From positions 8,126,138 through 8,190,137 of the forward strand of contig NC_064045.1 of the NCBI RefSeq assembly GCF_932526225.1: a DNA stretch of 64,000 nt. Direction: 5' to 3'. The DNA is from Nematostella vectensis. Lineage: Eukaryota > Cnidaria > Anthozoa > Actiniaria > Edwardsiidae. Every line of letters begins with the position of its first letter. The first letter of the stretch is position 1. Both the position numbers and the translations under genes were made by a program. The notes under the pieces were generated by a model. The model was not told where the DNA came from, ran no database searches, and saw only the letters and a program-made list of their open reading frames with translations. This document shows positions 48,601 to 60,600 of this stretch, piece by piece.

Positions 48601-51600
48601 AGCTTTATCATTATTTTTATGTACCTGTAAACAATCACATGGTTTTCAGAGACAAGGATCGAACCATTTTTACTTCACCTATGAACCATTGTGCGTCACG
48701 ACACATGCGTCACGACACATGCGTCACGACACATTGATTCCTGAGTGCAACCCTGATTAAATAGATTTGTCTAAGAGCATCGCATTTCTGTTTTTTATCC
48801 ACCAGATGCTGCTCTAACAGCACCCTTGCAAAGTAAGTAGCGAAATTTCACATTAGCTTGTCAACCTGGCGGACGTCACCACGTGACTCGATCCATAATC
48901 CACGTGACACGACCCCTAAACCACGTGACACGACCCCTGAACCACCCGATTCCCGCCCCGGTGTGATGTGATTTTGTTCCTGATGCATTTGTAACTCACG
49001 TGATTCAATCACTTACCCACGTGATCCAATACCTAATCCACGTGATTCCATACCTTATCCACGTGATTTGATCACGTTCCCAGGTAATTTGATCACTTGC
49101 ACACCTGATTTGATCACTAGCCCACGTGATTCTATTCCTTACCTACAAGATTCGGTACCTTACTCACGTAATGCGTTTGTGACTCACGAAATTTAGTCCC
49201 TTTCACACGTGCTTCAATATCTAATCAACGTGATTCTTTCACTATCTCACGTGATTTTATTCCTAATTCCCATTATTCGATTCCCAACCCATGTGATTCG
49301 TTTATAACCCACAAGATACAATCCCTAGCCCACGTGACTCGATCCCCAACCCACGTGATTTGTTAACCAGAGTCTTGGACTGGGTACGAAGGCTGCCGTA
49401 CTCTTCCATCGACCGCGGTATATTCTGGACTCGGCATGCACGAGGGAATGGAGACATGCACGTGCGCTGGCCGATGTTCCCAATTGGGGTACAGCCACGC
49501 CTTTGTCGAGGGTACGACAAGGTGTTACTGTTCAGACACGGTCCCGTCTGCTATTGGTCCCGACGTGAATTGCAACCTCCCGACCAGCACGACCCAGCAG
49601 GTGAGAGAGGGGGTAAAGAGAAGAGGGGGTAAGGTGAGGGAAGGGGTAAGGTGAGAGAGGGGGTAAGGTGAAGAGGGGATAAGGTAAAGAGGGGGTAAGG
49701 TGAGAGAGGGGGTAAGGTGAAGAGGGGGTAAGGTGAGACAGGGGGTAAGGTGAGACAGGGGGTAAGGTGAAGAGGGGTAAGGTGAGACAGGGGGTAAGGT
49801 GAGAGAGGGGGTAAGGTGAAGAGGGGGTAAAGTGAAGAGGGGGTAAGGTGAGAGAGGGGGTAAGGTGAAGAGGGGGTAAGGTGAGAGAGGGGGTAAGGTG
49901 AGAGAGGGGGTAAGGTGAAGAGGGGGTAAGGTGAGAGAGGGTGTTAGGTGAATTGGCTACTCAATCATTCAATTTGAAACACGTCTCAAATTCAAACCTA
50001 TTTTTTTAAACCATATAACATTTTGCATTGTAACCAATCTCTATATTCTCTTGCTTTCTGAGTTAAGGCAGAATTGTCTAAGGTTTTGTCGTTCTTTAAA
50101 AAGGTCTTTTAAATATACTTTTGCCTTTTTTGTTCAAACTAAAAAGGCTTATCTTTGGGGGTTTCTTGGTCCCGGCGCTATTCTACAATATTCTCACGAT
50201 CGTGCTATAAATGTTTGCAGTATGCGACAACCCTAGAGCTGACGTCAGACGTTCTGACGTCACTGGCCGCCCCAGAGACCGGAACCCTTTTGTCACAACT
50301 TAGAATCTCCCTCTCCTCCACTGCTGACGTCACATGCAAGTCAACACTGGCTGTCTTATTTGGGGACGGCGTGGCTACTCAGTATTGCGGTTCGTCGGTT
50401 ACACACAGGTAGCATGAACCTCACGGTAATGAATGGAACCAAGGTTTAGGGGTGTACTCGAGGGTACCCCCGGCTGGCAAAAAGGGGGATATTTTTATTC
50501 CAGGATCGTAAAATACTATCCTGTTTCTATATGATACCACCACTTATTCCTTTTGTATTGATTACCCGTCCACGCTTGAAAATCAGATTTATTAACGATA
50601 CTGTATTGAAAGCATCACGTGCTTCCTCAGATGGAAATGATACTTTCAAGCATTCATCACCAGTTTTCTTCCGGGGGGCCGACAGAAAGAGACAAAAGAA
50701 TCTTTTAAAATCCACGCTATATATCAGGCCATCCGCTCTTAATTATCAATCACATCCTCAAAGAAAACTTCCAATAGACCCACTGCTTTTACAATTTGGA
50801 AATGTTTTTATGCGTTTCCGTTAAAAATAATTGGAGATTGTTACGTTATCGACCGGAAGTAAACTGGCAATGCCGCTTAAACGTGCTTGTCAATATTGTG
50901 CGAACACACAAAATGACGACGTGAACTTTTCCTTATTAGGTACCAGTGGGTTGGAAACTTCTCCGTTTGGGCCGAAGGGCGCAGCGCGCGCGGTACCTCC
51001 GTGTATTACAATGGAACGAACCAGATCACCCCTCTTCCTTTCCACGTGGAACTCGTCTGTCCGGCGGCTGCCCTTCTCACAGACAACGTCACCTGTTATG
51101 TGCAGGTCACGGGAGGGGAGGGTGTGGCCTTCGTCGTGGGGTGGGGAGACGGAGCAACGGAACCGGAAACAACATCACCTTGTAAGTGGGACTGCTGTAA
51201 CTGTCTTTAAGTTTTATCGTAGAAAAATTGTCTCAAAGCTTAGTTGAAACGTTCTCTGTACATCATTTCTCATTTTAGTTATTTAAAGCCTAACTTTTTC
51301 TTGCATGAAACCTCTTGTCTCTCTACTTTAACCGTAGCAACCCCTTTTTTCGATCCCTTGTTCCGTATCTTTCCAGATCTCTTTCTTCTGGGCATTTCAT
51401 GGAAATGGCTCTCACTCTTTAATAACTTTTCTATCATTTCCTTAATCCATTCCTCATTATACGTATTTCTTACATTCAAATCATGGGACTTGGTCTCACT
51501 ATCTTATAACATTTTAATCATTCCCCCGTTCCATTCCTCATATTTCTTGCAGTCGGATCGTGGGGTGGCGCTTTGCCTCTTATCACTTTTCCATCATTCC

Positions 51601-54600
51601 CTTGTTCCATTCCTCATATTTCTTTCAGTCGGATCGTGGGGTGGCCCTTAGCCTCTTATCACTTTGCCATCATTCCCCTATTCCATTTCTCATATTTCTT
51701 TCAGTCGGATCGTGTGGTGGCCCTTAGCCTCTTATCACTTTGCCATCATTCCCCTATTCCATTCCTCATATTTCTTTCAGTCGGATCGTGGGGTGGCCCT
51801 TAGCCTTATATCACTTTTCCATCGTTCCCCTCTTCCATTCCTCATATTTCTTTCAGTCGGATCGTGGGGTGGCCCTTAGCCTTATATCACTTTTCCATCG
51901 TTTTCCTATTCCATTCCTCATATTTCTTTCAGTCGGATCGTGGAGTGCAGTTGGTATGGAGCTGACCCTGCCCCCCTTCGACGTCGGTTTCCATGACAAC
52001 TGCCCGTTGTCAAACTACACACAGTTCGGTGACACAGGTGCTGTGATGGTGGGGGATCAGGTCGCGGTGGATTATGGGTATTTAAGTGCTGTTGACGTGT
52101 GCTTGTCAAAGCCAGGAGATCTTCACATACAGGTGTGTTCTCACCTCTTTCATTCGCCTGTTCATTTGATGTATTGATATAGGAATTCTCCCCATTATAC
52201 GGTTATATTATCATTATTGAGAATTTCAAAACAGCTCGCATTTATTAGTTCTCCTTGATTACTTATGCCACGAAGAACAGAAAAGTCTAATTTATTAGTT
52301 GCATCTTTTTCTCCACAAACTATCAACATTATAATATAGTTATTTGCTCAAACAAACATTTGGTTCTAAAAGGCTTGGAAAATTGAAATGGATGGGAAAT
52401 TTAAACTAGCATCATCCATGATACTTTAAATTGATTCCTACAGATTCTACGACCTCTCTCTGAAATGAGGAGAACTGCGTCGAGTAACCCCGTGCTGGGG
52501 TGTGGAGGGGAGGTACTCGTCGTCGATAAGGGGGAATGCAACTCCACCAAGCTTTATGAAACCAGCAGCTTGAGTGGTAAGTTCCACAACAGACGTAGAT
52601 ATAAACAGTGCGATGGCGATGGTAAAATCAAAGGAATTTGTGTGTGTGTGGGGGGGGGGGGGGGGGGGGGAGTTGGGAAGCACAGCCACGTCCCTTCTGG
52701 TCATTTTATATATTTGTTGAAAATTTTGTGGAGGGGGGCACATTATTATTCCAGTAACTAAATATGTCTGTGAAAACAGGTCGTAGCAGGCCCCGAAATA
52801 TATATATATATTTTTTTTTGGGGGGGGGGGGGGGCACAATACAGAAATATTAAGAAAATATTGGGGGAGGGATAGCCACGCCCCTACTGGTTATTCCCTT
52901 ATCATTTATTTAAATATTGAGAGAGCACATGCCCCAGTGCCCCACCCCCTGCTATTATATTTTGGATACAAATAAAAATATTGTTGTAGTTTAGATAATA
53001 AAATGTGTGATGATAATGAATGTCGTGTTGATATTGGCTTCCCCTATGTCCACACCATGCAAATTTGGCTAATGTCCGGCATTAACAGCTAAATGTCCGG
53101 CATAAACAGCTAAATGTCCGGCACAAACTGCTAAATGTCTGGCATAAACAGCTAAATGTCCGGCATTAACAGCTAATTGTCAACTTTAGAAGCACACTAG
53201 CATACACACATTGGCACCAGTCGGGCCAAGACGGGACGCTAGCACAGTCTATTACCCGTGCAGTTCGGCAACCATGGACAGCTGTTTCGTCCTTATTAGG
53301 ACTCGTCAGCATGGCATAGCCGGTTTGCCTCAGTTAAACTTCATCGGCAAAAAAACTGCAGGGCGACTTCGACTCGAGCGAAGTGCTTTAAACCACAGCT
53401 TAGATCCATGTGGGATCTAGAGCTGCGACCGGGCTAGCGTGATGCCAATTGTGCGGATCACGCATGCGACCTTTGCTAGTCTAAAACTCCGTCGGATAGC
53501 CAAACTATCCTTGCGAGTATGTATACATAAATGTGAACTTTAGAAGCACACTAGCATACACACATTGGCACCAGTCGGGCCAAGACGGGACGCTAGCACA
53601 GTCTATTACCCGTGCAGTTCGGCAACCATGGACAGCTGTTTCGTCCTTATTAGGACTCGTCAGCATGGCATAGCCGGTTTGCCTCAGTTAAACTTCATCG
53701 GCAAAAAAACTGCAGGGCGACTTCGACTCGAGCGAAGTGCTTTAAACCACAGCTTAGATCCATGTGGGATCTAGAGCTGCGACCGGGCTAGCGTGATGCC
53801 AATTGTGCGGATCACGCATGCGACCTTTGCTAGTCTAAAACTCCGTCGGATAGCCAAACTATCCTTGCGAGTATGTATACATAAATGTATACATAAATAA
53901 TATATAATAATAAATGTATACATAAATGTCCGACGGAGTTTTAGACTAGCAAAGGTCGCATGCGTGATCCGCACAATTGGCATCACGCTAGCCCGGTCGC
54001 AGCTCTAGATCCCACATGGATCTAAGCTGTGGTTTAAAGCACTTCGCTCGAGTCGAAGTCGCCCTGCAGTTTTTTTGCCGATGAAGTTTAACTGAGGCAA
54101 ACCGGCTATGCCATGCTGACGAGTCCTAATAAGGACGAAACAGCTGTCCATGGTTGCCGAACTGCACGGGTAATAGACTGTGCCAGCGTCCCGTCTTGGC
54201 CCGACTGGTGCCAATGTGTGTATGCTAGTGTGCTTCTAAAGTTCACATTTATGTATACATACTCGCAAGGATAGTTTGGCTATCCGACGGAGTTTTAGAC
54301 TAGCAAAGGTCGCATGCGTGATCCGCACAATTGGCATCACGCTAGCCCGGTCGCAGCTCTAGATCCCACATGGATCTAAGCTGTGGTTTAAAGCACTTCG
54401 CTCGAGTCGAAGTCGCCCTGCAGTTTTTTTGCCGATGAAGTTTAACTGAGGCAAACCGGCTATGCCATGCTGACGAGTCCTAATAAGGACGAAACAGCTG
54501 TCCATGGTTGCCGAACTGCACGGGTAATAGACTGTGCTAGCGTCCCGTCTTGGCCCGACTGGTGCCAATGTGTGTATGCTAGTGTGGGATCCCTAGTGTG

Positions 54601-57600
54601 CTTCTAAAGTTCACATTTATGTATACATACTCGCAAGGATAGTTTGGCTATCCGACGGAGTTTTAGACTAGCAAAGGTCGCATGCGTGATCCGCACAATT
54701 GGCATCACGCTAGCCCGGTCGCAGCTCTAGATCCCACATGGATCTAAGCTGTGGTTTAAAGCACTTCGCTCGAGTCGAAGTCGCCCTGCAGTTTTTTTGC
54801 CGATGAAGTTTAACTGAGGCAAACCGGCTATGCCATGCTGACGAGTCCTAATAAGGACGAAACAGCTGTCCATGGTTGCCGAACTGCACGGGTAATAGAC
54901 TGTGCTAGCGTCCCGTCTTGGCCCGACTGGTGCCAATGTGTGTATGCTAGTGTGCTTCTAAAGTTCACATTTATGTATACATACTCGCAAGGATAGTTTG
55001 GCTATCCGACGGAGTTTTAGACTAGCAAAGGTCGCATGCGTGATCCGCACAATTGGCATCACGCTAGCCCGGTCGCAGCTCTAGATCCCACATGGATCTA
55101 AGCTGTGGTTTAAAGCACTTCGCTCGAGTCGAAGTCGCCCTGCAGTTTTTTTGCCGATGAAGTTTAACTGAGGCAAACCGGCTATGCCATGCTGACGAGT
55201 CCTAATAAGGACGAAACAGCTGTCCATGGTTGCCGAACTGCACGGGTAATAGACTGTGCTAGCGTCCCGTCTTGGCCCGACTGGTGCCAATGTGTGTATG
55301 CTAGTGTGCTTCTAAAGTTCACATTTATGTATACATACTCGCAAGGATAGTTTGGCTATCCGACGGAGTTTTAGACTAGCAAAGGTCGCATGCGTGATCC
55401 GCACAATTGGCATCACGCTAGCCCGGTCGCAGCTCTAGATCCCACATGGATCTAAGCTGTGGTTTAAAGCACTTCGCTCGAGTCGAAGTCGCCCTGCAGT
55501 TTTTTTGCCGATGAAGTTTAACTGAGGCAAACCGGCTATGCCATGCTGACGAGTCCTAATAAGGACGAAACAGCTGTCCATGGTTGCCGAACTGCACGGG
55601 TAATAGACTGTGCTAGCGTCCCGTCTTGGCCCGACTGGTGCCAATGTGTGTATGCTAGTGTGCTTCTAAAGTTCACATTTATGTATACATACTCGCAAGG
55701 ATAGTTTGGCTATCCGACGGAGTTTTAGACTAGCAAAGGTCGCATGCGTGATCCGCACAATTGGCATCACGCTAGCCCGGTCGCAGCTCTAGATCCCACA
55801 TGGATCTAAGCTGTGGTTTAAAGCACTTCGCTCGAGTCGAAGTCGCCCTGCAGTTTTTTTGCCGATGAAGTTTAACTGAGGCAAACCGGCTATGCCATGC
55901 TGACGAGTCCTAATAAGGACGAAACAGCTGTCCATGGTTGCCGAACTGCACGGGTAATAGACTGTGCTAGCGTCCCGTCTTGGCCCGACTGGTGCCAATG
56001 TGTGTATGCTAGTGTGCTTCTAAAGTTCACATTTATGTATACATACTCGCAAGGATAGTTTGGCTATCCGACGGAGTTTTAGACTAGCAAAGGTCGCATG
56101 CGTGATCCGCACAATTGGCATCACGCTAGCCCGGTCGCAGCTCTAGATCCCACATGGATCTAAGCTGTGGTTTAAAGCACTTCGCTCGAGTCGAAGTCGC
56201 CCTGCAGTTTTTTTGCCGATGAAGTTTAACTGAGGCAAACCGGCTATGCCATGCTGACGAGTCCTAATAAGGACGAAACAGCTGTCCATGGTTGCCGAAC
56301 TGCACGGGTAATAGACTGTGCTAGCGTCCCGTCTTGGCCCGACTGGTGCCAATGTGTGTATGCTAGTGTGCTTCTAAAGTTCACATTTATGTATACATAC
56401 TCGCAAGGATAGTTTGGCTATCCGACGGAGTTTTAGACTAGCAAAGGTCGCATGCGTGATCCGCACAATTGGCATCACGCTAGCCCGGTCGCAGCTCTAG
56501 ATCCCACATGGATCTAAGCTGTGGTTTAAAGCACTTCGCTCGAGTCGAAGTCGCCCTGCAGTTTTTTTGCCGATGAAGTTTAACTGAGGCAAACCGGCTA
56601 TGCCATGCTGACGAGTCCTAATAAGGACGAAACAGCTGTCCATGGTTGCCGAACTGCACGGGTAATAGACTGTGCTAGCGTCCCGTCTTGGCCCGACTGG
56701 TGCCAATGTGTGTATGCTAGTGTGCTTCTAAAGTTCACATTTATGTATACATACTCGCAAGGATAGTTTGGCTATCCGACGGAGTTTTAGACTAGCAAAG
56801 GTCGCATGCGTGATCCGCACAATTGGCATCACGCTAGCCCGGTCGCAGCTCTAGATCCCACATGGATCTAAGCTGTGGTTTAAAGCACTTCGCTCGAGTC
56901 GAAGTCGCCCTGCAGTTTTTTTGCCGATGAAGTTTAACTGAGGCAAACCGGCTATGCCATGCTGACGAGTCCTAATAAGGACGAAACAGCTGTCCATGGT
57001 TGCCGAACTGCACGGGTAATAGACTGTGCTAGCGTCCCGTCTTGGCCCGACTGGTGCCAATGTGTGTATGCTAGTGTGCTTCTAAAGTTCACATTTATGT
57101 ATACATACTCGCAAGGATAGTTTGGCTATCCGACGGAGTTTTAGACTAGCAAAGGTCGCATGCGTGATCCGCACAATTGGCATCACGCTAGCCCGGTCGC
57201 AGCTCTAGATCCCACATGGATCTAAGCTGTGGTTTAAAGCACTTCGCTCGAGTCGAAGTCGCCCTGCAGTTTTTTTGCCGATGAAGTTTAACTGAGGCAA
57301 ACCGGCTATGCCATGCTGACGAGTCCTAATAAGGACGAAACAGCTGTCCATGGTTGCCGAACTGCACGGGTAATAGACTGTGCTAGCGTCCCGTCTTGGC
57401 CCGACTGGTGCCAATGTGTGTATGCTAGTGTGCTTCTAAAGTTCACATTTATGTATACATACTCGCAAGGATAGTTTGGCTATCCGACGGAGTTTTAGAC
57501 TAGCAAAGGTCGCATGCGTGATCCGCACAATTGGCATCACGCTAGCCCGGTCGCAGCTCTAGATCCCACATGGATCTAAGCTGTGGTTTAAAGCACTTCG

Positions 57601-60600
57601 CTCGAGTCGAAGTCGCCCTGCAGTTTTTTTGCCGATGAAGTTTAACTGAGGCAAACCGGCTATGCCATGCTGACGAGTCCTAATAAGGACGAAACAGCTG
57701 TCCATGGTTGCCGAACTGCACGGGTAATAGACTGTGCTAGCGTCCCGTCTTGGCCCGACTGGTGCCAATGTGTGTATGCTAGTGTGCTTCTAAAGTTCAC
57801 ATTTATGTATACATACTCGCAAGGATAGTTTGGCTATCCGACGGAGTTTTAGACTAGCAAAGGTCGCATGCGTGATCCGCACAATTGGCATCACGCTAGC
57901 CCGGTCGCAGCTCTAGATCCCACATGGATCTAAGCTGTGGTTTAAAGCACTTCGCTCGAGTCGAAGTCGCCCTGCAGTTTTTTTGCCGATGAAGTTTAAC
58001 TGAGGCAAACCGGCTATGCCATGCTGACGAGTCCTAATAAGGACGAAACAGCTGTCCATGGTTGCCGAACTGCACGGGTAATAGACTGTGCTAGCGTCCC
58101 GTCTTGGCCCGACTGGTGCCAATGTGTGTATGCTAGTGTGCTTCTAAAGTTCACATTTATGTATACATACTCGCAAGGATAGTTTGGCTATCCGACGGAG
58201 TTTTAGACTAGCAAAGGTCGCATGCGTGATCCGCACAATTGGCATCACGCTAGCCCGGTCGCAGCTCTAGATCCCACATGGATCTAAGCTGTGGTTTAAA
58301 GCACTTCGCTCGAGTCGAAGTCGCCCTGCAGTTTTTTTGCCGATGAAGTTTAACTGAGGCAAACCGGCTATGCCATGCTGACGAGTCCTAATAAGGACGA
58401 AACAGCTGTCCATGGTTGCCGAACTGCACGGGTAATAGACTGTGCTAGCGTCCCGTCTTGGCCCGACTGGTGCCAATGTGTGTATGCTAGTGTGCTTCTA
58501 AAGTTCACATTTATGTATACATACTCGCAAGGATAGTTTGGCTATCCGACGGAGTTTTAGACTAGCAAAGGTCGCATGCGTGATCCGCACAATTGGCATC
58601 ACGCTAGCCCGGTCGCAGCTCTAGATCCCACATGGATCTAAGCTGTGGTTTAAAGCACTTCGCTCGAGTCGAAGTCGCCCTGCAGTTTTTTTGCCGATGA
58701 AGTTTAACTGAGGCAAACCGGCTATGCCATGCTGACGAGTCCTAATAAGGACGAAACAGCTGTCCATGGTTGCCGAACTGCACGGGTAATAGACTGTGCT
58801 AGCGTCCCGTCTTGGCCCGACTGGTGCCAATGTGTGTATGCTAGTGTGCTTCTAAAGTTCACAGCTAATTGTCGATGCTTCAGCTGAAGCTTCAATAGAA
58901 TTTTAATTAAATTAAAATTTGAATGATGTTGATTTAATGCTTCTTTCAGACTTGATTGTAGTGCAGAACTATGTTATCGCAAACTTGAGCGCAGGTTTTC
59001 ATCAAATTGAAAACAAGACGACCATTCCTCTTCAAAAAGGTAAGGCACTATTCTGCACCTAGCACGAACTAAACTCCTAACATATCCTCAAATCATTATT
59101 AGCGTTAGCGAGATGGTTATATTGATCATCGTTATCAGCTACAACAAGACAACAAAATACGCAATCACCATCCACCATTACATAAAACATTAAGAAAATA
59201 TTTGGGGGGGGGGCACAACCACACCCCTACTGGTCATTTCCTTATAATTTTTTAAAATATTTGGGGGGGCACAACCACACCCCTACTGGTCATTTCCTTA
59301 TAATTTTTGAAAATATTTGGGGGCGGGCACAACCACACCCCTACTGGTCATTTCCTTATAATTTTTGAAAATATTTGGGGGGGGGCACAACCACACCCCT
59401 ACTGGTCATTTCCTTATAATTTTTGAAAATATTTGGGGGGGGGCACAACCACACCCCTACTGGTCATTTCCTTATAATTTTTTAAAATATTTGGGGGGGG
59501 CCATGCCCCCTGCTACGGCCCTGCTACCATGCAGATTATCAATATTGTCTTGATAGAAATCATAGTCGAGAATTTAGTACAATCGTCGGTGGAACCACCA
59601 CTATCATCCCTAAATATTGTTCTCTTTTGAAAACATCTCTCCGACGTCATAGGTGACTACTTTCTGATATATACCGGAGGGAAGAACGGATTAATCACTT
59701 CCAAACCATCACCGGGCAAGAAAGTGAACTTCTACTCAATAACGACGACCGCTGGCATCGAAACGTCGTTTACTGGTGTCCCAACGAGCCACGAGCAAAC
59801 ACTTGGTATCCAGTTCATCATAACAAACAGCTTTAGGTACGAGATGAAGCATATGTATGCGAGCCGAGGGAAATATGACGTCACTCTCACAAAAGGGACT
59901 GCGCCGCCTCTCTCTTCTACTGTGGAAGTGATCGAGCCAGTCAGAAATGCGAGCGTATACAAACCCCCTTGTGCTGCTGTGGGGATTCCTTTTGAGATGA
60001 TGCTGAACGCAAGTGGACAAGTATGATAACGATAATGGTTGCGATGATAGTAGTGGTGGTAATGATGATTGTAATGATGATAATAGTTGTGATGGTGGTG
60101 GTGATGATGATTATAATGATGATAATAGTTGTGATGGTGGTGGTATGATGATTATAATGATGGTGATGATGATGATTATGGTGGTGGTGGTTGTGTGATG
60201 ATGATGATAATGATTCATAGGATGATTGTGGTGGTGGTGGTGGTGGTGATTTTAATGATGATGATAGTGGTGGTGGTATGATGATTATATTTATGATGAT
60301 AGTGGTGGTGGTATGATGATTATAATGATTATGATGGTGGTGGTGGTAATGATTATAATGATGATGATAGTGGTGGTGGTAATGATTATAATGATAATGA
60401 TTGTGATGGTGGTATGATGATTATGATGATTATGATGATTATGATGATCTGATGATGGTGGTGGTGGTTATGATGCTGGTGGTGGTGGTGATTGTGATTA
60501 TAATGATGATGAGGATCATAATGATGGTGTTGATATGATGGTTATAATGATGATGATGGTGTTGGTGGTGGTGATGATGATGGTGATGACAATGATGATG

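Larger units (their letters stand above)
53182..58860. mobile_element. Retrozyme-like tandem array of 354-bp hammerhead units (2 inverted + 14 direct)
   Basis: Two units in minus orientation (53182-53535 and 53536-53889), a short AT-rich junction, then a 5'-shortened unit and 13 full units in plus orientation to 58860. Periodicity is exactly 354 bp except one 368-bp step (14-bp insertion GGATCCCTAGTGTG at about 54588). Each unit contains one type I hammerhead ribozyme. Both outer ends are the same unit end (AACTTTAGAAGCAC and its complement), and ACAGCTAATTGT(C) flanks the whole. Unit length, tandem arrangement and type I ribozyme match animal retrozymes, non-autonomous elements thought to move with Penelope-like machinery and to yield small circular RNAs. 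Each unit has a 69-codon open frame antisense to the ribozyme, which I consider fortuitous. Confidence 0.9.

Noticed and set aside
53211-58830. Sixteen copies of a conserved 69-codon frame
   Set aside because: It runs antisense to the ribozyme in every unit. Its conservation follows from the units being nearly identical in every base, not from protein selection.
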